From positions 310,001 to 374,000 of the forward strand of contig NZ_LFND01000007.1 of assembly GCF_001045465.1 (NCBI RefSeq): a stretch of DNA of 64,000 nucleotides, in the 5' to 3' direction. The stretch comes from Chryseobacterium angstadtii. Its GTDB lineage: Bacteria > Bacteroidota > Bacteroidia > Flavobacteriales > Weeksellaceae. The translations under genes were made by a program, and so were the position numbers. Positions 1 to 8,406 of the stretch are shown one piece after another. The first letter of the stretch is position 1; each line of letters opens with the position of its first letter. The notes beneath the pieces are model-generated. The model was not told the DNA's origin. It was given only the letters and a program-made list of their open reading frames with translations, and made no database searches.

Positions 1-2
1 AG

Positions 3-224
3 GATGGAACTGAACTGAAGTTTACCGTTTCAGCCAACCGTTTCCTGAGAAATATGGTTCGTGCTATTGTAGGAACAATGGTGGAAATAGGAAGCGGGAA
101 AATAAAACCTGAAGATCTGCGTAAAATCATTGAAGACAAACACCGTAATGCAGCAGGAACTTCCGCTCCCGGTCATGGACTATTTCTTGTGGATGTAGGC
201 TATGAGTTTGAAGCGAAAAAATAG
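3..224 (+). CDS. truA: tRNA pseudouridine synthase A, C-terminal fragment
   Basis: Open at the left edge of the window; only the last 73 codons are present, ending in TAG at 222-224. The visible peptide has the family's late motif [12 protein letters not shown] and the terminal [13 protein letters not shown] block found at the end of bacterial TruA. The family makes pseudouridine at positions 38-40 of the tRNA anticodon arm. The catalytic Asp lies upstream, outside the window, so activity cannot be judged. The downstream gene is 236 bp away, so they are probably not co-transcribed. Confidence 0.9.
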   Translation, partial: DGTELKFTVSANRFLRNMVRAIVGTMVEIGSGKIKPEDLRKIIEDKHRNAAGTSAPGHGLFLVDVGYEFEAKK

Positions 225-460
225 ATGTTCTGTGTAATAAGCCAGTGTAAGAATAAAAATATTCAAGAGTTTTTATCTATCGTTCGTATTTGTTGATAAT
301 ACCGGAAAAAATGCTATTTTAGCGATCAATGACTATTTCCATGGAAAATTCGTGTGATTCTTTTATGTAGAATACAGTATTTGCTGGAAATAGAAGTAAG
401 ACTGTATTAATAATGAAATCAGGATAAATCTGAATTTCCCGCTATATAAAAACACGAATT
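225..460. other. AT-rich spacer with a weak promoter-like pair
   Basis: No ORF or RNA gene seen. TTTG at 289-292 and TATTTTAG at 315-322 (spacer 22) resemble the Bacteroidota -33/-7 pair with one mismatch in the -7. They lie about 140 bp before the next start codon, so assignment to that gene is tentative. Confidence 0.3.
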
Positions 461-802
461 ATGTTATCAATTTTTATTCTTATCGGAGCGTACCGTTACT
501 ACGCACAGCTTGCTGAAAAATTTGGAAAAACAAAATGGCATTACGGACTTCTGGCCATTGGGGTGTATCTGGGTACTCAGCTGTTCTTCGGATTTTCTTA
601 CGGGATTTACAAAGGAATTACAGATCCTAACGCTCTTGACAATGTAGATTATACAGGATATTCAATCGTTAATATTGTCAGCTGGATTATTTCAATTGCT
701 GCGGTATATGGTGTTTATCAACTTCTTGAGAAAAAATTTGTAAAGGAGCAGGTGAATAAGCCGTCTATGGAGATTGAAAAGATCGGAGATCAGGAGGTGT
801 AG
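461..802 (+). CDS. small membrane protein of unknown function
   Basis: 113 residues. A hydrophobic N-terminus is followed by two clear membrane spans at about 26-48 and 64-86, a charged juxtamembrane stretch (LLEKKF) and an acidic/basic hydrophilic tail of about 25 residues. No signal peptidase site or catalytic motif is visible. It resembles small hypothetical inner-membrane proteins common in Flavobacteriia, but I recognise no named family. It stands alone: truA ends 236 bp upstream and the ABC exporter starts 281 bp downstream behind its own -7 element. Confidence 0.7.
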   Translation: MLSIFILIGAYRYYAQLAEKFGKTKWHYGLLAIGVYLGTQLFFGFSYGIYKGITDPNALDNVDYTGYSIVNIVSWIISIAAVYGVYQLLEKKFVKEQVNKPSMEIEKIGDQEV

Positions 803-818
803 ATCATGGGTTAAGTAA

Positions 819-868
819 GGTGACTGAGGCTCTCGAAGTCACCGGAATGTTGGCTTCGAGAGCCTCAG
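819..868. repeat. nested palindromic intergenic repeat (REP-like)
   Basis: Two overlapping inverted repeats share one arm. CTGAGGCTCTCGAAG at 824-838 pairs perfectly (15 bp) with 854-868. GGTGAC at 819-824 also pairs with GTCACC at 838-843. The two folds are mutually exclusive. There is no T-run, so it is not an obvious intrinsic terminator. A partial echo, GCCTCAGTCTCAGTC, follows at 879-893. Confidence 0.7.
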
Positions 869-1041
869 CCAACGGAGTGCCTCAGTCTCAGTCAACAGCT
901 TGTGTGCCGGAAATAGCTGTGAAAGCTTACCCTAATAACTCCCAAAATCTGGTTTAGTATATTCATATTTTAAATCGTCCTTATCTGAAATTATCTATAA
1001 CGATTTGATGAACTTGTAAAGGCAGACAAATTATAAAGTCT

Positions 1042-1049
1042 TATTTTTG
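1042..1049 (+). promoter_or_regulatory. Bacteroidota -7 element for the ABC exporter
   Basis: TATTTTTG matches TAnnTTTG exactly and lies 34 bp before the ATG at 1084. The nearest TTG (1014-1016) gives a 25-nt spacer, longer than usual, so the -33 element is weak or absent. Confidence 0.5.
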
Positions 1050-1083
1050 CATAGAATTTTAAATTCTTTCTTCAACTCGTACA

Positions 1084-2838
1084 ATGAAAAAACAAGATAC
1101 CTGGGGGATTGTTAAAAGGTTGTTCTTTATCGGGATGAAATTCCGTTCCTGGTTCATCCTTACTTTAATAATTTCCGTCATACTCTCTATAGTTTCTACT
1201 TTCAGGCCTTATCTTACCATGGAGGTGGTAGATAATGATATTACCAGGCTGAAAGATACCGGTCTGATGATGAAGCATATCTACATATTGGTAGGTTTGG
1301 TGTTTGCGGAGACTATTTTAAACTTTTTCCTGGTTTACTTTTCCAATTTTATCTCGCAGAACGTTATCCGTGATATCCGTGAGAGGCTGTATGCCAAGCT
1401 GATTTATTTCAGAACCTCTTTCTTTGATAAAACCCCGATCGGGCAGCTGGTAACGCGGGCTGTCGGAGATGTAGAAACTATTGCTACGGTATATACGGAT
1501 GGTTTTCTTATGGTTTTCGGAGATATTCTGAGAATCATATTCGTTCTGGTGATGATGTTCAGTACCAATGTTCACCTGAGCTACATCACATTGGCTATCC
1601 TTCCGTTAATGGTTCTGATTACCCGTTTTTTCCAGAAAAGACTGAAAAAAGCTTTTGGAGATGAAAGATCCTGGACGGCCAATCAGAATTCCTTTGTTCA
1701 GGAAAGGCTTGCCGGAATGCCGATTATACAGGTATTCAACAGACAGGAAGCTGAATTCAAAAGATTTGATGATATCAATATTACGTTAAAAGGAGCCCTT
1801 CTGAGAACGGTTTTTATTTTCTCGTTATTCTTTCCGGTAGTAGAACTTATATCTTCACTCTTTATTGGGTTTATCCTGTTTTATGGAGGATATATCACAA
1901 TCAGTGCTGGAGTGGTGATTGCATTTATTCAGTATATTTCAATGCTGATCCGTCCGCTGAGACAGATAGCAGACCGTTTCAACAATATCCAGAGAGGTAT
2001 TGTAGGAGCGGAAAGGGTATTGGGAATTATGGATGAAGACTATGCAATGCCGAATACGGGGACTGTGAAGAAGGATCATTTTGACGGTAAAATTGAATTT
2101 GAGAATGTATATTTTGCTTACGATGAGAAGCAGGAAGTATTGAAGGGCATAGATTTTAAAGTGAATCCGGGTGAAACCGTTGCCATTGTGGGAGCTACAG
2201 GAGCCGGAAAATCTACCATTATAAGCCTTATTACCAGACTTTACGATATCAATTCCGGGAAAATTGTCATTGATGATGTGAATGTGAAAGATTATGAACT
2301 GTATAATCTGAGAAGTCATATCGGAGTTGTGCTTCAGGATGTATTCCTTTTCCATGGAAGTATTTTTGAAAACCTGGCTTTTGGTGATGAAAGTATCACA
2401 TTGGAAAAGATAAAAGCAGGGGCAAGAGAGATTGAAGTGGATGAATTTATCGAGCAGCTTCCGGGCGGTTACGATTTTGTAGTGAGCGAAAGAGGTTCCT
2501 CTATTTCTTTAGGACAGAGACAGCTGTTGTCTTTCCTGAGAGCTTACTTATCAGATCCTAAAATTCTGATTCTGGATGAAGCTACTTCCTCAATAGACCA
2601 CGAAAGCGAAAAGCTGATTCAGAGAGCTACAGAAAAAATTACCAAAAACAGGACTTCCATTATTATTGCCCACAGACTTTCTACCATTGAGAAAGCAGAT
2701 AAAATTATTGTTATGGAGCATGGTAAAATTGTGGAAGAAGGAAAACATTTGGAACTTCTGGATAAAAATGGATACTATTCTACACTTTACAAAGCTCAGC
2801 TGAGACATGAAGTGGAACTGGAAGAAGAAGAAAAATAA
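1084..2838 (+). CDS. ABC exporter half-transporter (fused permease and ATPase)
   Basis: 584 residues, the usual length of a type IV (MsbA/BmrCD-like) half-transporter. Six membrane spans fill roughly residues 15-310; the ATPase domain follows. Walker A is GATGAGKST at 370-378, the signature is SLGQRQ, Walker B is ILILDE with catalytic Glu499, and the switch His is H530 (IIIAHRLST). The SxGQRQLL signature is normal for the YheH/BmrD-type subfamily. It should act as a dimer in the inner membrane, exporting lipids or drugs; no partner half-transporter is adjacent, so it is a homodimer or pairs with a distant gene. It ends at a bidirectional terminator. Confidence 0.9.
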   Translation: MKKQDTWGIVKRLFFIGMKFRSWFILTLIISVILSIVSTFRPYLTMEVVDNDITRLKDTGLMMKHIYILVGLVFAETILNFFLVYFSNFISQNVIRDIRERLYAKLIYFRTSFFDKTPIGQLVTRAVGDVETIATVYTDGFLMVFGDILRIIFVLVMMFSTNVHLSYITLAILPLMVLITRFFQKRLKKAFGDERSWTANQNSFVQERLAGMPIIQVFNRQEAEFKRFDDINITLKGALLRTVFIFSLFFPVVELISSLFIGFILFYGGYITISAGVVIAFIQYISMLIRPLRQIADRFNNIQRGIVGAERVLGIMDEDYAMPNTGTVKKDHFDGKIEFENVYFAYDEKQEVLKGIDFKVNPGETVAIVGATGAGKSTIISLITRLYDINSGKIVIDDVNVKDYELYNLRSHIGVVLQDVFLFHGSIFENLAFGDESITLEKIKAGAREIEVDEFIEQLPGGYDFVVSERGSSISLGQRQLLSFLRAYLSDPKILILDEATSSIDHESEKLIQRATEKITKNRTSIIIAHRLSTIEKADKIIVMEHGKIVEEGKHLELLDKNGYYSTLYKAQLRHEVELEEEEK

Positions 2839-2873
2839 AATCATCAACTTACCGGAATGGTACTGCATGAGAT

Positions 2874-2909
2874 AAAAAAAAGAGAGCTTTACTAAAGCTC
2901 TCTTTTTAT
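2874..2909. terminator. bidirectional intrinsic terminator
   Basis: A perfect 10-bp stem (2881-2890 with 2894-2903, loop ACT) is flanked by an A-run at 2874-2880 and a T-run after 2903. It serves the plus-strand ABC exporter and the convergent minus-strand protease. Confidence 0.9.
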
Positions 2910-2922
2910 TTGGGTATTAAAT

Positions 2923-4707
2923 TTAGAATTTTAATTTCTTATGGAGAATCTTTCCATTTTCCAAGACTGCTTTTACCGTTAAAATGGTATTTTTCTCACG
3001 AACAGGGAATCTGAACTCAGAAGACTGTATAGCTGTTTTCCCGGTAAGGAGTCTTCCGGAAGCATCGTAAATATGAAGGGAAGAAATTTTTGAATTGCTT
3101 TTTACATAGACAGAATTCTCTTCTTTAGTGATTACCGAATCATCCATTTTAGTTACATTTTCTGTAGCCAGCATATTCTGACGGGTTATCGTTACAGAAT
3201 AATCTTCTACCTGTCCATATTTTGGCGTATAGCATGCAGTAACCGCTGTCCCGTTGAATTCCCCGATTACTCTCATTCTTAAAGAAGTATTGGTAACAGC
3301 ATTGGCTGGCGGAGTTACCGATGCAGTAGCCGCAGTACCGCTGCTCACTCCGCTTTGGTTAAGAACAAGCTCTGTAGTTTCATTGAACTGGCCGTCATTA
3401 TTATAATCTATATAGGCTTTTATAACATGTGCATTGCTGGTTCCCGGTGTAATGCTGAGGTTGGTTGCAACTCCCGCAGGAATAGACGTTTTAGAAACTC
3501 CTGCACAGTAGTTTCCGGTGAAATTTTCATAGAAATTATTGGAAGCCTGTTTGAAATTGGCAGAATAGTTATTGATATCTGCAAATTTTACAGAAGTGAT
3601 TCCAATATTATAGTTCCCTGGATTGGTGATGGAGGCCGGAGTACATGAGCTGGTTAATACAGCAGTATTATTCGGAGTTGTTGAAGACGCTACCGGAGAA
3701 TTGATTAACGACTGTCTGTACTGTAGAAGTTGTGCTGTAGCTCTGTCTGCCTGCCCCTGTGTGAATAAGTTTCTGAAACAGAATGTGTAAGCCATTACAT
3801 TTCTTTCACCGCCTGCGTACAGCTGGCTGGTGCAAGGATTGGTCTGTCCGGTCTGGCATGTATACGGAACGGATGAATGATAAAGACTTTTCATAGGTTC
3901 CGTATCACATACAAGATCTCCTTGCAGAGTACAGTCGGTATTGGTAGGGCAGTCTCCTGTGGTTTGGTTGTAGCCTTCATGGGTGTGGCGAAGACCTAAT
4001 GCATGCCCGAATTCGTGGGCCAAAGTCTGTGCATTTACCGCAGAAGCATTCGTAGACATGAAAGAGTAATCGTTGCTTCCTCCGGGATAATAAGCATATC
4101 CATTCAGTGCTCCTGCATTGGAAGTGAGCTTTTTCACAACGTAGATGTTGTAATATTTGCTGGTGTCCCACATCCCCAAAGCAGTGATTTCTGTGGCGGC
4201 AACAGCGTTGGTCGTGTTGTCATCATTCACCCCTCCGCTTACATATTTAGGCAGATGAGATGCATTGATTCTGTTGATTCCGTTCGTAGTATTGCAGCTT
4301 GGATCTACTTTAGCAAAGACGAACTTTACAGGAAGTATAGCGCTGGTTCCGGACATTCCGCTGGAGGAGCTTCCTGCAAAAACACCGTTGGTATAATTGA
4401 CCCAGGCGATAATATCTGCATCAGATTTGTTATTTGTGGTTCCAATGGCACTTCCGTCACCAACTACATGCACTACGACAGGAATTTCATATACCTGATT
4501 TTTGTTGAAAGTTTTGGCAAATTTTCCACTTTTGATGAGCTTTGATATTTCCAGATTAAAGGCATCATCCTGTGCTTTCTGCTCCGGATATCTTTCGTAA
4601 TGTTTCCGCATCAGCTCATCTGTTCCGCATTCCTGAAATTCTAACTTCTGTGAATAAAAATTGGAGCATAGTGCTCCTGACATCAGTAGGAGTAATAGTT
4701 TTTTCAT
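2923..4707 (-). CDS. secreted M43 (pappalysin-like) zinc metalloprotease with GEVED and T9SS sorting domains
   Basis: 594 residues. Signal peptide at 1-20 (MKKLLLLLMSGALCSNFYSQ). The metzincin motif HEFGHALGLRH starts at H231 (Zn ligands H231, H235, H241; base E232), with a Met-turn at NVMAY (M305) and paired Cys around it, as in the M43B pappalysin group. A GEVED domain covers about 400-510 (YIDYNNDGQFNE ... YGQVEDYSV). The last 75 or so residues form a type A T9SS C-terminal domain (IYDASGRLL ... VLENGKILHKKLKF). Expected route: Sec export, then T9SS release to the surface or medium. It is a stand-alone gene with about 240 bp of AT-rich leader DNA. Confidence 0.92.
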   Translation of the reverse strand: MKKLLLLLMSGALCSNFYSQKLEFQECGTDELMRKHYERYPEQKAQDDAFNLEISKLIKSGKFAKTFNKNQVYEIPVVVHVVGDGSAIGTTNNKSDADIIAWVNYTNGVFAGSSSSGMSGTSAILPVKFVFAKVDPSCNTTNGINRINASHLPKYVSGGVNDDNTTNAVAATEITALGMWDTSKYYNIYVVKKLTSNAGALNGYAYYPGGSNDYSFMSTNASAVNAQTLAHEFGHALGLRHTHEGYNQTTGDCPTNTDCTLQGDLVCDTEPMKSLYHSSVPYTCQTGQTNPCTSQLYAGGERNVMAYTFCFRNLFTQGQADRATAQLLQYRQSLINSPVASSTTPNNTAVLTSSCTPASITNPGNYNIGITSVKFADINNYSANFKQASNNFYENFTGNYCAGVSKTSIPAGVATNLSITPGTSNAHVIKAYIDYNNDGQFNETTELVLNQSGVSSGTAATASVTPPANAVTNTSLRMRVIGEFNGTAVTACYTPKYGQVEDYSVTITRQNMLATENVTKMDDSVITKEENSVYVKSNSKISSLHIYDASGRLLTGKTAIQSSEFRFPVREKNTILTVKAVLENGKILHKKLKF

Positions 4708-4949
4708 AGTACTTTGATATTATATTTAGGGTTGATAAAAATAATAAAAAATATATGAAATGTTTTGTAAAATAAGATATTGTGTGTATTTTAAATTGTT
4801 TTTAATTAAATAAATTATTAAATAGTTAAAAATAAATGGATTTGGTAGTAAATAAGAAAAATTTAAATATTTGAAATAAAGAGCGGATCAGATTAAAGAA
4901 TTTCCGGTCTTGAAATATAGAATAATATTTAAACCAAGCCCGAAGAGCG

Positions 4950-5561
4950 TTATATCTTTTTAAAACTACAAAAAACGAAGTTTTGAACAGTTCCGAACGG
5001 TGTGGTATGATTTTCCGTCAGACATTTTATTTTTTCAAAACCGGTTTTAAATCTTGCAGCCAGCGAAACATCGTCATACTGCTGAATATCCAGTCCGCTG
5101 CATTGAAGAGGGCCATTTTTAGAAAAAGTTCCTATGATCATAAAACCAGTTGTGTTTTTTTCGGCTATGTCAAGATATCCGGATATTTGTTCAGGGGTAG
5201 TGAGGAAATGAAATGCAGCTCTGTCGTGCCAGATATCATAAGTTTCTTGTGGCTGAAATGTTGTGATATCCGATACAATCCACTTTACTTTCTCAGCCTC
5301 GGTTCCTAATCTTGCTTTTGCCTTATCCAGAGCTTTTGCAGAAATATCAAGCACGGTGATATCTTGGTACCCTTTTTTGAGCAAAAAATCTACAAGATTG
5401 CCATCTCCGCCCCCGATATCAATGATCTTAGCGTCCTTCCCCAATGGAAAAGAATCAATGAAATCAAGAGAGGTCTGCGGTATTTCCTGTGTCCAGCTTA
5501 CCTGATCCTGGTTTTTGGTTGCATATACATTTTCCCAGTGTTCTTTTTGAGTGTTGTCCAT
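4950..5561 (-). CDS. class I SAM-dependent methyltransferase
   Basis: 203 residues. Rossmann motif I is DIGGGDG at 48-54, the acidic end of strand 2 is D72 (VLDIS), and a WHDRAAFHFL segment lies at 111-120. This last block is shared with small TPMT-like bacterial methyltransferases described as acting on metalloids or thiols, but the substrate cannot be read from sequence. Cytosolic, with no signal peptide. It lies 33 bp from the end of the next minus-strand gene upstream, so read-through from the hydrolase-sigma operon is possible. Confidence 0.85.
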   Translation of the reverse strand: MDNTQKEHWENVYATKNQDQVSWTQEIPQTSLDFIDSFPLGKDAKIIDIGGGDGNLVDFLLKKGYQDITVLDISAKALDKAKARLGTEAEKVKWIVSDITTFQPQETYDIWHDRAAFHFLTTPEQISGYLDIAEKNTTGFMIIGTFSKNGPLQCSGLDIQQYDDVSLAARFKTGFEKIKCLTENHTTPFGTVQNFVFCSFKKI

Positions 5562-5594
5562 CTTTATTTCCTGTGAGTTTAAGCTATCGGATGG

Positions 5595-6185
5595 CTATTC
5601 TTTCAGCTGCCCGTTCATTTCTTCAAATTTATTAATTAATCCATTAAGTTTTGCCTGCTGTTTTTTTATCGTTATTGGTCTTAAATAAAACCAGTTAATA
5701 GCAATCCATAAAAACGTAAGTCCATAAGCGGCAATGCCATAGATGATTTCCATTTTTGAGGCATATTCATACATATAAAGACCAATTCCTGTTGATAACA
5801 TGATGAAATACAAGTTCAGCATGGTGGTTTGCATCAGCTTTTGTTTGCTTTTCAGCAGATAGAGACTATGCAGATATTCTGTATTGGTTTGTGTATAATC
5901 CAGTTTGTAAAATATCATAAACATTTGATTATAAGCTGTAAGGAAGATGATCATGGATAATACAACCAGTACAATTCCTATTTTGGTACTGAGCAGCTGA
6001 GGTTGGTAATAGTACCAGATAAGCCCTATTAAAAGGCTGGTAATGATAAGCATAATGTTAGTCCCTAATAACCTGTATAGGTTTTCGTTCCTGAATTTTT
6101 TCAGTCTGCCAAGTAATTCTTCCATGCTCGGCTGATGGGTAGTCTGCTGTTTCCAGAGACCTTTGAAATCTATATTAGTAGCCAT
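5595..6185 (-). CDS. membrane protein coupled to an ECF sigma factor (putative anti-sigma factor)
   Basis: 196 residues: about 40 cytosolic residues at the N-terminus, then four membrane spans (about 40-60, 65-90, 120-140, 145-170) and a charged tail (KLNGLINKFEEMNGQLKE). Its start overlaps the sigma gene's end by 11 bp, so the two are translationally coupled. That position and topology are typical of membrane anti-sigma factors. No zinc-binding ZAS motif is visible, so the role is inferred from context alone. Confidence 0.7.
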   Translation of the reverse strand: MATNIDFKGLWKQQTTHQPSMEELLGRLKKFRNENLYRLLGTNIMLIITSLLIGLIWYYYQPQLLSTKIGIVLVVLSMIIFLTAYNQMFMIFYKLDYTQTNTEYLHSLYLLKSKQKLMQTTMLNLYFIMLSTGIGLYMYEYASKMEIIYGIAAYGLTFLWIAINWFYLRPITIKKQQAKLNGLINKFEEMNGQLKE

Positions 6186-6645
6186 TTTCTTTAAATCTTT
6201 TCGTTAATTTTTCTTTTATCCTGTGAATCCTTACCCGGATGTTGGATTCGGATAATCCTACGATGCCAGCTATTTCCGCTTGTCTCAGTTCCTCCAGTTC
6301 CAGAGAAATAATAATCCGGTCTGTTTCCGGAAGCTCCGAAATAAACTGATAGAGAAGCTGAATCTGCGGTTCCAGAGATTCCTGTTTTTTTTCTTCAAGA
6401 TGGATGGGAAGATCTGCTTTTGTAAACTTTTTCTCCTTTTCAATCTGTTTCAGACAGTTATTCGAAGCAATTCTGAAGATCCATGTGCCGATACCGGATT
6501 CATTCCTGAAATTGGGAAGCTGGCGCCACACAATAATGAATGTTTCCTGCGCGAGATCTTTGGCCAGTTCAGAATTATTAACATATCCCATGCACAAACG
6601 GAAAATCTTCTGCCAGTAGAGTTCGTATATATCTTCGAATACCAT
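6175..6645 (-). CDS. ECF-type RNA polymerase sigma factor
   Basis: 156 residues. Sigma region 2 spans about 6-75 with the core-binding DLAQETF at 30-36. A short linker follows, then region 4 at about 100-150 (LPETDRIII ... LSESNIRVRIHRIKEKL), which carries the helix-turn-helix that reads the -35 element. Size and two-domain layout fit an ECF sigma. Its ATG shares one base with the stop of the upstream hydrolase (TAATG), and its end overlaps the putative anti-sigma gene, so the three genes form one operon. Confidence 0.9.
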   Translation of the reverse strand: MVFEDIYELYWQKIFRLCMGYVNNSELAKDLAQETFIIVWRQLPNFRNESGIGTWIFRIASNNCLKQIEKEKKFTKADLPIHLEEKKQESLEPQIQLLYQFISELPETDRIIISLELEELRQAEIAGIVGLSESNIRVRIHRIKEKLTKRFKENGY

Positions 6646-7499
6646 TATTTCGTTGATGATAAAAAGTTATTCAACTGGTCCAGATACCACTCTTTATCAT
6701 CGTACATAATAAAATGAAGTCCTTTTGAAGCATATCTCATATCTGCTGTTTTTAAATTTTTGTATTGGTTTTCAATGGCAGGTTTAAAATTAACAAAATA
6801 AGACTCCAGAAGAACAAGAGCAGGGCATTGTATATGCTTTATTTTTTCGCGCAGATCAGTATTAGAGAAATCGCAGTACATTTTCGCAAACGTAGTTCTG
6901 TCTGATTTCATGCTCCAGCCAATTACCGTTTCCTGCATGGAAAGGTCTGCTACAAGACGCGGAATGGTGCTGGTCTGCATTTGCTTAAATTGTTCATCAT
7001 TCATTGTTTTTAAAGCATTAATGGTTGAAGTACAGTCATTGTTTTCTTTAGATTTAAAATTGGGGTCGGATAAAGCGGCCAGACACGGAAGAGCATCTAC
7101 CACAACTATTTTATCAATAAGCTCAGGGTAATCCGCGGCTAATGCCATTGCAAGACCGCCTCCCATGCTGTGTCCGATAATAATAGGCTTTTCTATTTTC
7201 TGATCCTGTATGTAGGCGGCAATTTCTTTTTCCCAACTTTTAAAATCTGCATTGGCTGCTGGTGGTACTCCGGCAAACCCTTTCATGGTTAATACATAGC
7301 AGACGAAATTTTTTTCAAATTTGGCTGTAGTGTCATTCCAAACTTCTCCTGAAGACGCAAATCCCGGAATGAAGATGATGGATTGACTGCCTGTTCCTGA
7401 TTTTTTTACTTCAAAAGGGTAAGCCTTTGCCTGTCCGAATATATTGCATGCTGCTGCAAAAACTAATAATAAGATAAGTAAGATTCTGTATTTTTTCAT
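6645..7499 (-). CDS. exported alpha/beta hydrolase
   Basis: I place the start at the ATG at 7499, 16 codons inside the longest frame, because MKKYRILLILLLVFAAAC then forms a clean signal sequence; the Cys could be lipidated but the lipobox is poor. Hydrolase features: oxyanion strand IIFIPGFASS (41-50), nucleophile elbow GHSMGGG with Ser111, and a late His in KGLHFIMYDD. The acid residue is not certain. About 284 residues, normal for the fold. First gene of the operon with the ECF sigma factor (one-base TAATG overlap), unusual for a signalling operon and suggesting a periplasmic enzyme under sigma control. Confidence 0.8.
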   Translation of the reverse strand: MKKYRILLILLLVFAAACNIFGQAKAYPFEVKKSGTGSQSIIFIPGFASSGEVWNDTTAKFEKNFVCYVLTMKGFAGVPPAANADFKSWEKEIAAYIQDQKIEKPIIIGHSMGGGLAMALAADYPELIDKIVVVDALPCLAALSDPNFKSKENNDCTSTINALKTMNDEQFKQMQTSTIPRLVADLSMQETVIGWSMKSDRTTFAKMYCDFSNTDLREKIKHIQCPALVLLESYFVNFKPAIENQYKNLKTADMRYASKGLHFIMYDDKEWYLDQLNNFLSSTK

Positions 7500-8136
7500 G
7501 GTATCAATTTTTAGATGATTATGCTCTTTAGAGACCTGCTTTTTCAAAATGTTACAGAATTTTTTTAATGAGTTTTCAAAGTTTTAATGAATGCCTCATG
7601 AGAAGGACTTTCTCCGGAATAAAACAGAGCATTAATTAACCGTGAATAAAGAGATCGTTTTTAAAGTCTCATGGAGTGATCAAAAACCGTAAAATTAATC
7701 ACCGGTATCGTCTTTTTTTTGCTGAAAATTTCCAAGTTCTTGTGTAATTTAAAGTCCAAAGTATTCAAAATCTTTACTTTTTTGTGTTGTTCCAGTAAAT
7801 TTGACCCTATTTTATCAGATTTTTAAGAGAAAAAACCACTGATTTTCTTTTACTTAATATAATGTGTCAAAAATTGAGTTAAAATTATTTTTCCTTGAAT
7901 TAATAGGCTTTTAAGCTATGTATTTTTTTGAAAATTAACAAGCTGGAAAATAGTTGAATATTCATAAAAAATATAAAATCGCTATAAAATCATGATTTTA
8001 TGTAAAAAAAATGTACTTACCTGATTATTATATTAGAAAATTCACTAATTTTATTATAAGTTTAGACCTCGCCCCGGTTGACGGAAGGGTATAAAGTGTA
8101 AAGTTGATTTTTTTAACTCAAAATCCAAAAATATAA
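7500..8136. other. long AT-rich intergenic region between divergent genes
   Basis: About 640 bp separate the exported hydrolase (minus) and a 70-residue protein gene (plus). No convincing ORF, RNA gene or strong promoter pair was found. Base composition from 7,850 to 8,060 is strikingly A/T, then a short G/C-rich patch (CCTCGCCCCGGTTGACGG, 8067-8084) occurs about 55 bp before the start of the 70-residue gene. Confidence 0.4.
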
Positions 8137-8349
8137 ATGAGCGATATACAAGATGAATTTAAAGTATTCAAGGACGAATTGAAAAAACTGAATATCGATG
8201 TACAGAAAGTAGTGAAGGTAGGAAACGGAAGCATGGATTTCCACGAGGTTTTTTACAAGTCACCAAGATACGAAGATGTGAAGAGCGTGTATGTTCAGCG
8301 TCATACTCTGGACAGTATGGTAGAGAAATTTAAAAAAGCTTACCACTAA
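8137..8349 (+). CDS. conserved small hypothetical protein
   Basis: 70 residues, soluble and lysine-rich, predicted mostly helical (DEFKVFKDELKKL at the start, TLDSMVEKFKKAYH at the end) with a short central strand region. No known domain recognised. Evidence that it is a real gene: a long leader, normal codon use, and a very strong terminator immediately downstream. Its function is unknown. Confidence 0.7.
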   Translation: MSDIQDEFKVFKDELKKLNIDVQKVVKVGNGSMDFHEVFYKSPRYEDVKSVYVQRHTLDSMVEKFKKAYH

Positions 8350-8354
8350 AAATA

Positions 8355-8391
8355 AAACCGGGCGCCGCAGAGAATCTGCGGCGCCCGGTTT
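8355..8391. terminator. very strong bidirectional intrinsic terminator
   Basis: A perfect 17-bp stem (8355-8371 with 8375-8391), G/C-rich in the middle, with a GAA loop. A-rich DNA to the left and T-rich to the right let it serve both the plus-strand small protein and the convergent minus-strand transporter. Confidence 0.95.
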
Positions 8392-8406
8392 TTATGCTCA
8401 ATCCAG

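Noticed and set aside
2481-2540. ABC signature SLGQRQ instead of LSGGQ, at first taken as a defect
   Set aside because: SxGQRQLL is normal in the YheH/BmrD-like exporter subgroup, and Walker A, B and H-loop are intact.
4003-4545. 180-codon plus-strand frame opposite the M43 protease
   Set aside because: Lies entirely over the catalytic domain coding region; composition is that of a reverse-frame shadow.
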